Positions 10,841 through 23,032 of a DNA stretch of 64,000 nucleotides are shown here, one piece after another. The position numbers and the translations under genes are program-made. The notes beneath the pieces are model-generated. The model did no database searches and was not told the origin of the DNA. It saw only the letters and a list, made by a program, of their open reading frames with translations. This stretch comes from Lineus longissimus (taxonomy: Eukaryota; Nemertea; Pilidiophora; Heteronemertea; Lineidae), in assembly GCF_910592395.1 (NCBI RefSeq), contig NC_088322.1:3038001-3102000 (forward strand), read 5' to 3'. The stretch's first letter is position 1. Every line of letters begins with the position of its first letter.

Positions 10841-12741
10841 TATGAAATAAATCAATTTCAAGACTCAAGTTATCTCTTTATACCATTTGTTTGCTTGAAT
10901 ATTCAACCCGGGCAGACTTTACACGTGGAAAGAAATGTAATCCTAGATATACGTGGTCATTTGAAATCAATTAACCCCTTACATGCAGCTTATTTTTGCA
11001 GAGTACCAGACTGCTTGCTACTGACAATGGATACAGAGTGGATTGTTTGTCGTTGTGTGCAAATCAACAAGGCCCCATCGAGGCTCTTGCTAGCGTGGCA
11101 GAGGGTCAAAGTTACCTGGAGTAACAGATGGGCCTTTTGTATCAATGATTATCGAATGATGGGCATGGTTGGGATGTTGTAGAGAGGAGGGCATTGAAAT
11201 CGTAAATTCATTGGCTTCCGGGGTTTGAATGGTTTCGATGTTTAGTCCTGGATGGGTGTGGCTGGACGTAATGGTCCCGGAACCGCCGACAGGCGGCACC
11301 ACCTCACGACGAAGGCTTTTGCGGACCGCTTCAAATGGTTTCATAAGTCATATTCCTGGTTGTGGATTTCGACCTCCAGTTATCTATGATAGAACCCGCT
11401 CCAATCGGTTTAACCGAATGGAATAGTTAGCAAAATAATTTTCAAGGTAGTTTACGGTGAAAAGGAGCGCGGACGAAATTTGACTCAGAAGAAAAAAAGG
11501 ATTTTATCGGTGAATATCAAAACTGATGACGCGTCCGAAATTGTGAACTGATAATTTTTAGCAAGATCCGATGACGACGCAGACATTGCACAATTTTGTG
11601 ACGTTGCACCACACACGATTTTATGACGTTGTACACCTCGTGTATGCACGTGTATGCTCATGTCATCGTGCGGTAAAATATGACAGCCACGGCTGCCGGT
11701 ACTTTCGGTGTTTGCGCCTTGTAACTGGTAAGTTTGTGGAAAGAGCCATGTTTCAAGTGACACAAGCCATTAGGAATGCGTGTGTATTCTTTGGGCGGCT
11801 TGTAGTAATTAATGACACCGAGCTTGAAGTCAAGTAAGTAGTACTAGTGTGGGCCTAGGCCCGACCGGCATCCACTCTGCTCATTTCATGATTTGGTCGC
11901 CTACATACATGATGTACACCTACGTACATGCATACGGTATCATGCCTACAACATGCATGCTGTCGCGCCGGTTTCCTTGTCACAGTCTCGGCTAGTTATG
12001 ACACAGTTTACATTACTTTTCCCCATGTTTTGAGAAGTGATAAGATGCACCATCTTTTTCTTGGGGGCCCTGGGTTGTGATATTTTAGTAGCGTAGTGGC
12101 CCAAACAGGGAGAAACTCACTACACACTAGCCATGCCCCATGAATGGTACATGTACATGTATGTAGGCTATGCCTTGTCAGCAGTCCGTGATATGAAATC
12201 CAGCCCTTTGTGGATAAAGAAAACAAATTCTTGTCTCTTGCTAAACATTCACAGTCCATGGCCATGGGCGCATGCCGACCCAGGCCCGGCCCCCCTACTA
12301 TGTAAAAATTCTTTGAAATTGAATATGAAATTTGAGCATCTTAGAACAACTTTTTCAAAAACCGCAATCTGCTCCTGTCTAAACCATGTAAACTATGGAC
12401 TCAAATGTCACACGTGTCCTGGATACATAGGCTAGGCCTTGGTCATGTAACATGGTAGTCAATTTCAAATAGGCCTTGTGTCCAGGTAGGAAGTGAAATT
12501 CAACCATACCACGCATTGTACATGGTGTTACACTTTTACCGGAAGACGAGGCTTTGTTTGTAAAAGAAGAGTAATCCTGTGAGGGTTCTTTTGAATTCGT
12601 GCATGTCGTGCATTTATCTTCCAATGTTTATCATTCATGTATTTTGAATGCTTTTGGTTATGATTTGATATTACAAAAACTTGGCCTCTTTGTGAAAATG
12701 CCTTTTCAAAATTTCCGATATCCAAAAACCATCTACTATCC
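10841..12741. other. Interior of the 24.6-kb element, no gene recognised
   Basis: Mixed-composition sequence rich in tacatg/catgca words. Short open frames on both strands (for example 11571-11837) lack motifs or splice support. It lies upstream of the Helitron-like replicase and could hold its promoter region or the left boundary of a nested rolling-circle element. I could not place such a boundary. Confidence 0.4.
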
Positions 12742-12749
12742 TATATAAA
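12742..12749 (+). promoter_or_regulatory. Candidate TATA box for the replicase transcript
   Basis: TATATAAA, in a ctatataaacc context about 1.6 kb upstream of the first replicase-like exon at 14320. Transcription could start around 12770-12780. It is a perfect core-promoter match, but this is position-based inference only. Confidence 0.3.
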
Positions 12750-13366
12750 CCGACTTACTCTTTTACTGACCCCTTATCCAGCCACTCCAAATTAACTACG
12801 AAATGGTCATTGGAAGCCGAATGTTATCCCAATCCACTCACACTTGATATTAAACTAAGAAGTATCAGTCACATTTTCAGGAAGAAATGCCCTAAACGGG
12901 TGCTTGTAGCACACTTGTGACTTGGAAGTTGACTTGGAACAGGTGAACCCTCCAAAAGGCCTCCAAGGCCAAAATCATGCTGCCTGGCATGATTATGAAG
13001 AATTCTGACAAATTGGATTCATTGTTTCATCATTATAGAACTTCCAAGTTCCTAAAATAAAAGTGCAATTGCCACCTGGTGGTTATGCGGATACCTTCTC
13101 ATCTCAGTTCAAATATCTGTAGGCCAGGTGTGTCCTCTCATCCCATCACTTCAACGTTTTGGTACACTCCATTCATCATTGGAAGTCAGATTCGTGTGCA
13201 ATACATGACATTTGCCATGACCCGAGCATTTATCACCTTCTCCAGCGTATGTCATAGCAATATCAGTGCTGAAGCTATCATCCAGTGTTCAACACAACTT
13301 CATTCTTGCAGTTCATGACATATACGCAATGGAAATGTCCACAAGGCCTCAGTCGTCTGTTGTGTC

Positions 13367-14053
13367 CTTAGCGACAGAGGCGGGCTCTGTATGAGACAGG
13401 ATGCATTGTGATAAATTGAATATCATAACATACTTATGGAGATTTCTATTGTAATCTAGTGTTTAACCACATATCCCACCTCATTTTAAAGGTAATTTGG
13501 CGGTATGTCACAAATCCTCCCCTCATTGCAGCTGTCTGTGTATGGCATGCACACCAATCTCACTTTCGGCCCCTTTTTTTCTAGCAAAAACCTCTTCACA
13601 GATCATCCTTTCGCGGCAGGAAATGCTTCATCCTTCTGTGACACTTTCACCTTCATCCTATTCTCTATCAGGTATGTATCAAAGCAAGAAAAACTTCAAT
13701 CGTCGGTTCTCCTCTAGCGACAGAGGCAGGGTCTGGCCACTTCCTTGGACACATTGTGTAACAAATGATGTGTTGCCATCAATTTAATATTGTAGCATAC
13801 TTGGCAAGATTTTCAGTGCACTTTGGTGTATCACAACATAGCCCACCGCATCTTAAAGATAATTTTGCAAAGGGGGTCACATATGCTCCGGTCATGGCAA
13901 CTGTCAATGTATTGCACACCAATCTTACTTACCTTCCCTTTATCTTCCAGCAAGCAGTTCTCCACTCGTCACCCTATCGCTCCAGACATCACTTCATCCT
14001 TTGGTGAGACGTTCACCTTCATCATAGTGCACACATTGTATCAGGTATGTATC
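13367..14053 (+). repeat. Tandem duplication of a ~350-bp unit ending in splice-donor-like sequence
   Basis: Two diverged copies, 13367-13680 and 13715-14053. Aligned landmarks are tagcgacagaggc (13367/13715), ttaaaggtaattt versus ttaaagataattt, atg..atgcacaccaatctcact versus attgcacaccaatcttact, tcacttcatcctt and a shared end tcaggtatgtatc (13668/14041). The landmark spacing is 348 nt at the start and 373 nt at the end, so the copies have gained indels. Each ends with an intact GT donor-like site. They may be duplicated 5' noncoding exons of the replicase transcript. Confidence 0.7.
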
Positions 14054-14319
14054 ACCTACATGACCTAGGTTGACATGTTATGATATCATCTATTGAATCA
14101 ACCAAAAGAACATTGCCATGTTGTCAAACATGTTAAACCTGCATTGTCAATTAACTGCATGTACATGTATACATATGAAGTCGCCATCTTTATCACTTGA
14201 AAACTTTATTGATACAATTAATGTCCAACAGAACTATTCATGTGATTCTCATGACTATGTAATGTATTTCTTCATGACACAAATTGACAAATAATAACTC
14301 CTACTCACTTCCACTTCAG

Positions 14320-14936
14320 GTATATGATCACATGGCTGCAGTGCACCCACAACTACCTAACACTTGTTCCATCTGTCATCGGACATCAACACAGCAGTAC
14401 ACAATCACGATTGAACCTCTCATCAACACATCCTACAATGGCAACATAGTCAAGCGACAGTTCAGTGATAAACAGGGAATGGTTGTCGGTGTCCCAACCT
14501 GTCCACAGTGTGCTTCCTTTGTTTGCCCCAGCAGTGATCGCAACAAACGAAATCCATGTTGGTCTCATGCATGGCCAGCAACTATATGGACATGTCTGAC
14601 AACCCCTCATTACACTAACCCAAAGAAATGAATGCAATTCATGCCATATTCATTAAGACAACTTTGGCTGCCTTCGATGCAACAATGGCTGCCATCCATG
14701 CGCAATGCCATGAACACTCCACCACACTTTCAAGATGTTACAAGACAGTTCACAAATCTCAAGGCACTATTTGACAGTGGGGTCCTTGGTCGAGTCATTG
14801 AAGCCCTAAATGACTTTTGTTATCCTGTTGTATGGTGCCCAGTCGGATGCTTCATGTTCCTTGATGATGTCTTGCAGAACTCATCCAACAGGCATGCCAC
14901 AAAGTCACCTCATACACCATTGAAACCCGACATGAC
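14320..14936 (+). pseudogene. N-terminal zinc-finger region of the Helitron-like replicase, frameshifted
   Basis: A possible exon starts after an acceptor (cacttccacttcag, about 14318). It encodes a cysteine-rich stretch with CSICHR, then GVPTCPQCASFVCP, resembling the zinc-finger region ahead of Helitron Rep domains. The frame stops at 14629-14631. Coding potential continues in other frames: 14614-14735 with IHAIFIKTTLAAFDATMAA, then 14720-14880 with GVLGRVIEALNDFCYPVVW. A one-base shift near 14875 brings it into the long Rep frame (ELIQQACHKVTSYTIETRHD leading into 14937). At least three lesions or unrecognised tiny introns are needed, so this part is decayed. Confidence 0.6.
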
Positions 14937-17900
14937 TTGGAAAAAATACTAGCCACTGCTGAAAAGGACATTGTATTGTTGACTACTGATGCAGCTGTCG
15001 TTCAAGCTCTGAATCTCCCAACCGAGGCTCTTCAACCCCAGTGGCACCTCATGCTTTCACTAACTGCCAGAGACAACTTTCAAATGAATGTACGTTGGAA
15101 CATCAACACCACATGGCAATCACTTGGACAACCAATGGACAACCCTCTTCCGACAAAGCAACACCTCCTCCTGTATGTGCGAGCTGGGTATCGCATTCAG
15201 CCAGCTCAGAGGCTCATGCTACAGCGATGCTGTGGTCAAACTCAAGCATACTGCATCCTTCACAATCAATTGCTTATTCGTCAGGCACAGGGACTTCACA
15301 TCAAATGCAGTGCAGCAGCATGCAAATGTTTCCTCTTCTGGTGTTGTCCTCACAACTTCGGGGAGACAGAACAGTGTGTTTTCGGATTATGTCAGAAGCA
15401 CTTCAAATTGGCAATTAAGGATCACCCAGATGGAACCTTTACTGTGGGTCACTATGGTCCTGCACTTCAAACTCCATCACTACCAACTCCAAGCAAGAAA
15501 CGTCGCATTGAATATGACAGTGAACAACTTTCAGATGAAGATGATGCAGACGAAGACGAAGACATAACTTTCTCTGTTGACTTCCATCCAGCTGTGCATG
15601 ATAACCAGGTTGATGATGACCCACAGGACCTGTACCCTATTGGCAACACAAATCATATGGACAATTTCTGTCCCCTTTCGACATCAACAGATATCACTCC
15701 TCTGTTCATGACAGAAAACAGCTCCACCACATCAGGCCACTTCCACCTCAACCACCATTTACGTGTAATGGCTAGAACATCTTTTGCGCACAAGCCTCCT
15801 GTGCCAACTCTCCAACTGTTGCAGAACGTGTGCAGTAAAACGCCAGACTGGAGTGTGCCGCTCATTTATCCTGAAGGCATGCTATTCCCTCGCATCTTCT
15901 GGGCTGCAGAAGGCCACTGTGTCGTAGGTGCCATTCCCTCAGTCTTCTACACGAATGTCATCCAAAATAGCCACCAAAAGACCTTGGCACCCCTGAAGCA
16001 CAACTTGACCACAAGAATATTAGACGGAAGCCTCCTTACATCACATGACATGGCTTACCTTCAATTTGCCTTCGACATCATCCTCAATAGTGACCTCAAC
16101 AGGAATTCAGCAAAAGTAGCTTGCCATCGAGGATTGGAGGCTGTGGTCAGAGATGGCGAAAAAATACAACTCGACCTTCAGGATGGACTTCTCCAGTTTG
16201 ATGATATTGATTCTCGTAGGCAAGTTAATCAACTTGTTGCCACTTTGCGTACAGAGGGCCCTTGGACATACTTCCTCACACTCACATGTAATGACTCTGC
16301 TACCCCAGGTGTGGCCCCACTTCGAGCTGCAATCAAACACCATGCTGACCAGCACAACCCTGCACAATTTCATGACCTTTTACAAAATTACTCTGTGTTG
16401 CTCACACGTGCATGGGAGCGCACCGTTCACCATATATGGACTTATATCACAACGAGCCATGAGGAAGTTTTGGGACCCATCAAGAGCTCATGGATGAGGT
16501 TTGAATTTCAAAGTGCGGGTGCTTTGGGCAATCGCCCTCATGTGCATGCTGGTCTAACACTTCGAGATGAACCTCTCCCTACCACACTAGCACGCATTAG
16601 ATGTTCAAATATGTCCATGTGGGCACCAGAAACTGGTACAGACTTTGCTTCATTGAAAGGAGATGGTCTCCTCAACACGTTGAATGAATATGAAAGCCTG
16701 CAAGACTTGGCCAGCACATTACAGCAACATTCCTGCACAAATGCAGGCGGCACATGCATGAAGAGAAAAGCAAAGGACGATACGTTCATATGCCGAGTTC
16801 CAAAACATCATCCAAGTTTCTCTTATGACTTCCAGGACCATGGCATCTTATATCCCGAGGACACATACACCAATCTGGCGTACCTAGATCTAGCCACATT
16901 ATGTGCATGTGGACATCATTGGGAAACTGGACCACAATTCAAAGCAGGGATGTGGCATTATCCAGCCCAAATTGACGAACATTTCGTTCCAACGGTCCCA
17001 CGATTGTTCGTAGCGATGAAGTCCAGTGCTAACGTCCAGGTCTGTGATAGGAAATTCCAGGTATCATACTTGGCAAAGTATGCTGCAGGCATCGAGGAGA
17101 GGAGGCCAGTCTCCCTCTCATCAACATCCACCCAAGATCAAGTCCATGTAAAACCTCATGACCGCATAAACATGAAGATTACTGGCCAGCGATTACACCC
17201 ACTTAACGCTAAACCTACGCATCTGGCAAGAGAGCTGGCACTAACAGAGATGATATGGTACTCGCTTCATTTCCCTTACGTCATCTCAAGCACCAGCTAT
17301 GTCCATGCCTCCACCAAACCACCCGAATATCGCATAGCCATCATCAAACATAGAAGACACCAACGTCAACAACAGGAGCAAGATGGTGGTGGAGGACTGC
17401 CACAGACAGTGGCTGACAGATTGGCGCTACCCCCTTGGCGACAGTTCACTCCATCGCAGATCACGGCCATCTCCAGTCATGAACAAGGCAGTTTCTGCTT
17501 GGATACCACATCTGCATTTTCAATCAGACCACCAGAACTACTACTTTTTTCAAAGATGGAAAACTACTTACGATGGTTCACCTGGAAAAAGGACCCAACA
17601 TCTCAACTAAACCCCATTCTCAATAGGACTCATCTTATTGATGGAGCAGGACGTTGCGTTGGCATTCGCGCTGCTCACGTCTCCGATGCTGCTTGCCACA
17701 TCCATGCACTCACAACCAGCAATGATCCCGCCATCACTGAGGTCGCTGTGGATCTATACGCCCAAATATTTGGACCCATACGTCATCAACAACAAGAATA
17801 TCCTGCTGAACCAACAGAACACTACCAGCGCTTTGTAGACGCATCAGACATGAGATGCAATGTGGTTGTATTCAAGGCACCATTCCCATCAAATATACCT

Positions 17901-17999
17901 GAATTCTTTGTCCACATCCTCTTAACAATGGGACACTTCACTACTGAACAGGACTTATACAGCCAACCTAACATGACGTCCGCCTTTAGGGCTGCATAG
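14937..17999 (+). pseudogene. Helitron-type Rep (HUH nuclease) portion of replicase
   Basis: 1020 codons open. The coding frame extends upstream of the ATG at 14937, so that ATG is probably not the true start. Features in order: a cysteine cluster (CSAAACKC..CC....CVFGLC, residues about 122-155), an acidic stretch (DEDDADEDED, about 200), then the Rep domain. It opens with GPWTYFLTLTCND (about 440), continues with MRFEFQSAGAL and the HUH motif RPHVHAGL (about 532). The paired-tyrosine motif YLAKYAAG follows near 711-718. Then come ALTEMIWYSLHF and YVHASTKPPEYR, as between Rep and helicase in Helitrons. Rep would nick and rejoin DNA ends during rolling-circle transposition. The frame ends in TAG 17997-17999, but the same frame continues into the helicase, so this stop is a nonsense lesion. 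Confidence 0.85.
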
Positions 18000-19151
18000 C
18001 TGATTGCCAATGATGATCCCAATGAAGACGCAGTCAAAACCATTACTCAGGAATATACCACAGACCAGCTCCTTTGGTATCCCTTCGGCTCCCAGTGTTT
18101 CAGCAAGCACCTAGACGATGCTCTTCGCGCGCTGCAAAGTATACTCCTCACACACCATCATGAAAGTCCACTCCCGTCAGCTACTGAACAAGACATTGCA
18201 GATTCGATTCAACATGACCTCATCAATCATGAACGTTTCCTTCGACATACTGCAGTAGAAGTCCTCAGTGCAGAAGCTCTCCCAGATTTCCCAGATATTG
18301 ACAATTTCAAAGAACGTGCAGTTGACTTCCAACCCCGAATTACACTTGTCCCAAATCAAAGCGCAGCAGCATCATTTGAAGAACAGTCCACAGCACTGAA
18401 CACATGCATTACTGCAATAGATCAACTACACAATGAACAACCTAGCCTCCGTAACTGTTTCGTACTCGTTGGACCCCCAGGCTCAGGAAAATCTCACATT
18501 CTACTCCTAGCAAATACCTATGCCCTGTCAGAAAACATGCGAGCACTATTGGTGGCAGTCACTTCAGAAAGGGCTAGGCGGCTTGGAGGCTTGCACATCC
18601 ATATGGTTTTTGAAATTCCTGTGGTCAATGTCCAGATGCACACTGTCCAACATTCCATGTCCAAAGCAATCATGAGCCTCTCAAGGAAACCAGTCAAAAT
18701 GGCTATGCTACAGCGACTACACGTCCTCGTCATTGAAGAAATTGGCCTCCTCTCAGCTCAACTTTTCGCCACCCTAGATGCCATCTTCCAAGTAGTGCGA
18801 GAATCAAACAAGCCAATGGGAGGAGTTCTGGTAATCACCACAGGAGATCCATACCAGTTGGCACCAGTCGAGGGGACACCATTCTGGACTAGCCACCATC
18901 TAATCGGCATCATCTCAATGAGGCATTACGTGCGAGCATGCGAGGATCCAGACCTACAACAACTAATCGACATAATGCGTAGTAATGTCATCACTGAACA
19001 CATCATTACAAATCGATGTCTACCTCATGCAGTCCCAACATGGGATGATGTCCAATCAGATGCCTTGAAGATAGTTGGCACCAAGGCTGCCTGCCAGGAA
19101 ATAATAGACAGATACATTGCCCAGAAACAGATCCAACTGTTCAGTGCCTAA
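18000..19151 (+). pseudogene. Helitron-like PIF1-family helicase, N-terminal half
   Basis: In the same frame as the Rep segment, open from just after TAG 17999 to TAA 19149-19151. It has Walker A VGPPGSGKSH (about 18470-18500), Walker B-like VLVIEEIGLLS (about 18725) and the PIF1/RecD motif TTGDPYQLAPVEG (about 18838). It would unwind DNA during strand transfer. The TAA results from a one-base shift near 19130-19140. The correct frame resumes with TVQCLTCLSVDEAE at about 19133 in the next segment. Confidence 0.85.
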
Positions 19152-19860
19152 CATGCCTTTCAGTCGATGAAGCAGAGACAAGCCAAGGAGTATGGGCCCA
19201 TGCCAATGCCACTGTTCAATCTAAGCTGGACAGAGCCTGTCTGGAAAAAAGACAACTAGTGGTATTTAAGGGGCAGATACTTCGCCTCACCTACAACAAT
19301 CCAAATGCCACAAATCAAATACCTCGTTTCTCTCAGGGTCAGTTGTGTGTCGTCGCTGACTTGCCAACAGAAACAAACAAAATATGCCTCAAGCTCGTTC
19401 CGCCTGGGGAAAGGCATGTAGATCCAGACAACATGCCAAATGCACCTGGATGGGAGACATTCTACCTTTCACCAGCTCAAGCACCCTTGGTTATTGTCGG
19501 CAATGGCCACACTAAAGCAAGACGAGTTCAGTTCCGGGTCACCTACTGTGTCTGCAGCACGGTCCACAAGGCACTTGGTAAAACATGCGTGCAAATAGCA
19601 ACACAGATATCGTGTCAACATCGCAAATACCGACTTTGGGAAAAGGACCAGTTGCTGGTACTCATCAGCAGAGTCAAAAGCTTGGACAAAATCTTTTTTG
19701 TCACACAGGACCACAACGACACATTGATGGCCATCAGAAAGCTTCTTGACCAGACCCCCCATGGACATTCCATATTAACAACATTCTATCAGCATCGGAA
19801 ACTACAACTGCCTCAGCTTCCATTCAGCATATCAATGACCCCTACCCACCAACCATTCGA
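19133..19860 (+). pseudogene. Helitron-like helicase, C-terminal half
   Basis: Continues the helicase in a shifted frame. It contains VVFKGQILRLTYNN (about 19258), a FSQGQLCVVADLP segment, and the helicase C-terminal motifs FRVTYCVCSTVHKALGKT (about 19535) and QLLVLISRVKSLDKIFFV (about 19650). The latter correspond to motif V/VI of UvrD/PIF1-type helicases. A second frame change near 19795-19810 joins this part to the GIY-YIG domain, whose frame is open from SETTTASASIQH on. Whether that junction is a lesion, a small intron or a ribosomal frameshift cannot be told here. Confidence 0.8.
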
Positions 19861-20247
19861 ATGCAACAACTGCCTGACAGCAGCATCGGTTTTGTGTACA
19901 TGCTAGTCAGCTCCTCCCATCATCATTTTGCCTATGTGGGGGAAACGGCACGCATAAAGCGGCGTATTCAACAACATAACAGTGGCCATGGTTCACGCTT
20001 TACCAACAATCCACACCTGCGACCATGGATGTGTTACATATTAGTATACAGATTCCCTGGACAGGGCGACGATCAGCCCAACATCAATGCAAGAAAACAC
20101 TTTGAACATCTGTGGCATACCGCCAATGCACAAGATCATCTACCAAACACAAGAACCATCTACACCAATGGCAAGATAGTTTTCAATAACATGCGACAAA
20201 CTTACCCAAGCCTGATCTGGGAAGAGCTGGGGCAACTCACGCAATAA
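19800..20247 (+). CDS. GIY-YIG endonuclease domain following the helicase
   Basis: The frame is open from about 19800, with ATG at 19861, to TAA 20245-20247. After a short linker (residues counted from 19861) comes SIGFVYMLVSSSHHHFAYVGE, the GIY...YVGET signature with the two spaced aromatic positions (GFVYML / YVG). TARIKRRIQQHNSGHG follows, which contains the conserved arginine and the HN-G segment. A later LRPWMCYILVYRF and ARKHFEHLWH supply the downstream helix with a glutamate. The fold resembles SLX1-like and Penelope-type GIY-YIG nucleases, which cut one DNA strand. Position and orientation indicate it was the C-terminal domain of the Rep-helicase polyprotein. Confidence 0.8.
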
Positions 20248-21530
20248 CCAAATTCCACCTTTCTCCAAAGAACACCTTCAAGACTATCAACTTCAGCAAC
20301 TTCTTAAAGACTTTCACAGACTGATTAAAGACAATTGAAGGACTTCTTCAACACTTCATGTGAACACGTTTTCCATGCTTTTAATGAAAAGACACTGACG
20401 AAGAGTTCTTAAGCACTTTTGTATCATTGAAGAGAAATGATGAAATCGAACAACTTCAATGACTTTTTAAGCAATCGCCAGAATTCAATGGGATTCTAGG
20501 TCATTCAGAAGTTAATAGCAAACATTGATAATCAACGATTTGAAGCAGCCGTATCATACCCAAAAACATTTACAAGTGCAATGTTTCATGCCAGAAAGTT
20601 CCACAACATGACATGCACCAAACTTCTTGCAATTATGACGTCAGTGCATACAGCACATTCCAGTGCCCAAATGCAGCAGGGACAAAATCACATCAATGCA
20701 TCCTTCTTCTCGTCAACCACAACTGTCCGATATTCCACGACATTTCTATCTGAATGTGAGTACAAACAAAACCAATCAACTTGTATCCGCTTCATCCATT
20801 TAACATCTGCAGCACAATGTGAGAGGACGCATTGTCTTCATAAGCAATGCATCCTCTCACCTCTCACCTCCAAACCTCAAACTGTCCAAATAAAACTTTC
20901 CCTTTTTACAAACTCTATAACAAAACTGAATGTCAGTATAAACAGCTCCTAATCAACTCATATAACCTTAAATCACTTTACATGTGCAGTATCGTGTGAG
21001 AGCTTCCATTCACTTCATAAGCAACGCATCATATCACCCCCAGGCAAGCATCACACTCTCCAAATATAACTTGACACCATTTCTCAAAGTTGCCTGGAAA
21101 ACTTCACGAAATTGTAAACTTATTCAATTCCACATCTTCAATCTCCATCTACTGATATGTGACATCATCATGCATAGCAATGCTCATAGAAGTGGCCACT
21201 TCCAATACTAGTACTACACTAATCAACTGTAACTGTCCACAATCCCCAAAATGCCACGGACACTCAAAACACTTACCTCAGCAGAACACCCCAATTCATC
21301 AATTACTAATATTAACAGTCAATCTTCACAGTGACCAATCAGCAACTTTAATAATACTCCATAGATATACTACTATTGCCAGCATGCAACAGTAACAGTT
21401 ATGACAGTAACACAACTTCCGTCCATTCAGTTCCTTGCCAACTTGGAATTAGTGACTCACTCGTCATGTCTCTACCTTCCTTATTTAAGACAATTTCTCA
21501 TGCAATCATTCCTTTCACATTTCAATTTCA
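20248..21530. other. No gene recognised
   Basis: AT- and CA-rich plus-strand sequence between the replicase and the next spliced gene. A weak internal similarity (tgtgagag..cattg/cttcataagcaatgcatc at 20816-20855 and tgtgagagcttccattcacttcataagcaacgcatc at 20994-21030) hints at a diverged tandem repeat of about 180 bp. Open frames here lack motifs. Confidence 0.4.
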
Positions 21531-23032
21531 GGTCGACTCAACAATGCTGGCCCAATATTTGGAATCAGGAGACCTACGTACAGCCATGGGCATTTTTAAT
21601 CACGACACCGTGACTCATCTCTCCCTGTCAGCATTACTAACCAACACAGCAGAGAACACAAGAATGACCGCACAAATCCTGTCAATTAAGAAACCAAGGC
21701 CCAAGAAATTTCAGAAAGAGGGGAGCAAATTTGCAAAAGTAGAGAAGCAGTATGACCGGCTTATCCTTTTCAGGTAATTACACAGACTACTATCAGTATC
21801 ATTATCCGCACATCATAGTCTTACAAAGCCACCTGCAATGCACCAAAAACCCAACTTGATGAAACTCATTCTGTGAAGCATCAACCAGTCAAGTGCACTT
21901 CATCCTAATCATCACTATGCAAGTTGACAACAAAGACCACATCAACATTTTAAAGCAACAGCTAATGCTCACTCCATCACTGTTTCAGAGAGCTTACTGA
22001 AGGGGACCTCTTCTACGTTCTGACTGACACGCCCCAGGATACGAGAAACCTGTTCAAGATACAGAACTTCACCTGGCTCGGAGCAACGGTCGGCTTGTTT
22101 GAGCCTGAATATAAGAACATGTTGAACCATGTCCCTATCTTCGCAATGGAGCAACCGCTATTGCCAATTAAGCCAACCCTAGCTGATACGATCAATAGAC
22201 CTTACGTGGCGGATCCCCAGGTCACTATACGTTCAAGACGCCATCTCAAATGCATCATTTGCGTCTGCAAAGTTCACAGAGCTGTTCCTTTCCACGAATG
22301 CAATGAAGGTAAGATATTACAGACATTCTTTTTCCTTCATAACCACACTCCCAATGCTCACCGCACGAAATACATCCTACGTAGGCGTCAGCATTTATCG
22401 ATCAACAACAGAACCAAGTCAAATAAACATAATAGACCATAAACTCAAGTGCTTTCTGTCTTTCATTTCAGACCACAAGCCCACAAATCCCAATGATTCC
22501 AGTTCGTCAACACATCAACCGAGTTATAGCTGAGTATGCTGACAATGGCATCACCTGGAAGATTGCCGGATGGTACAAGCCGGGCCTTCGTGCGAATGAT
22601 GAACAAGTGCGGGAGCCCAAATTTCATGTCTGTTCTATCACACCTGCCAGAGTGCTTGACAATGTCGAACTATTTACAGTGGAAATGCCACCACATAATG
22701 AACAGCAACCACTTGAAGCAGCGGTACAACGCCCATGCCACCAGCGCGTCCCTGCTCCACGCCAACAAGCCCCTGATCAACGCCAGGTAGCCCCTGGCCC
22801 TGCTCAACACCAGCAAGCTGCTGCTCAACGACGGCCAGCTCCACGACAGCAACCACCACCACCTCCTCCTCAGCAACCCATTGATCCACGTCAGCAACCT
22901 GTTGATCCACGTCACCAACCCGTTGATCCACGTCGGCAACCCGTTGAACCACGACAGGCACAACAACGCCGCGGTCAGCCCAACCAAAATGCGTCTGTAG
23001 CAGCCAGTCAAATGCACAATTGGAGCCAGTAG
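21531..23032 (+). CDS. Spliced companion gene of unknown function with Pro/Gln-rich tail
   Basis: Exon A 21531-21773 follows an acceptor tttcaatttcag and has its first ATG at 21544. Exon B is 21989-22308 and joins in phase (RE, then LTEGDLFYVL). The last exon runs to TAG 23030-23032. With the acceptor at 22471 the frame closes quickly. With an alternative acceptor at 22502 (gattccag/ttcgtc) it stays open for 176 codons, so I prefer the latter. Exon B ends with a cysteine cluster (LKCIICVCKVHRAVPFHEC). The tail (from about 22690) is rich in Q, P and R and holds four copies of a seven-residue DPRxQPV repeat (about 22880-22965). I recognise no family. It lies just downstream of and in the same direction as the replicase, so it may be an element-borne accessory protein. 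Confidence 0.55.

Noticed and set aside
15439-15649. Minus-strand serine/leucine-rich frames within the replicase
   Set aside because: They are antisense of the acidic DEDDADEDED coding stretch of Rep.
22670-23017. Minus-strand frames opposite the Pro/Gln-rich exon
   Set aside because: They are shadows of the 21-nt coding repeat on the plus strand, with no splice or start support.
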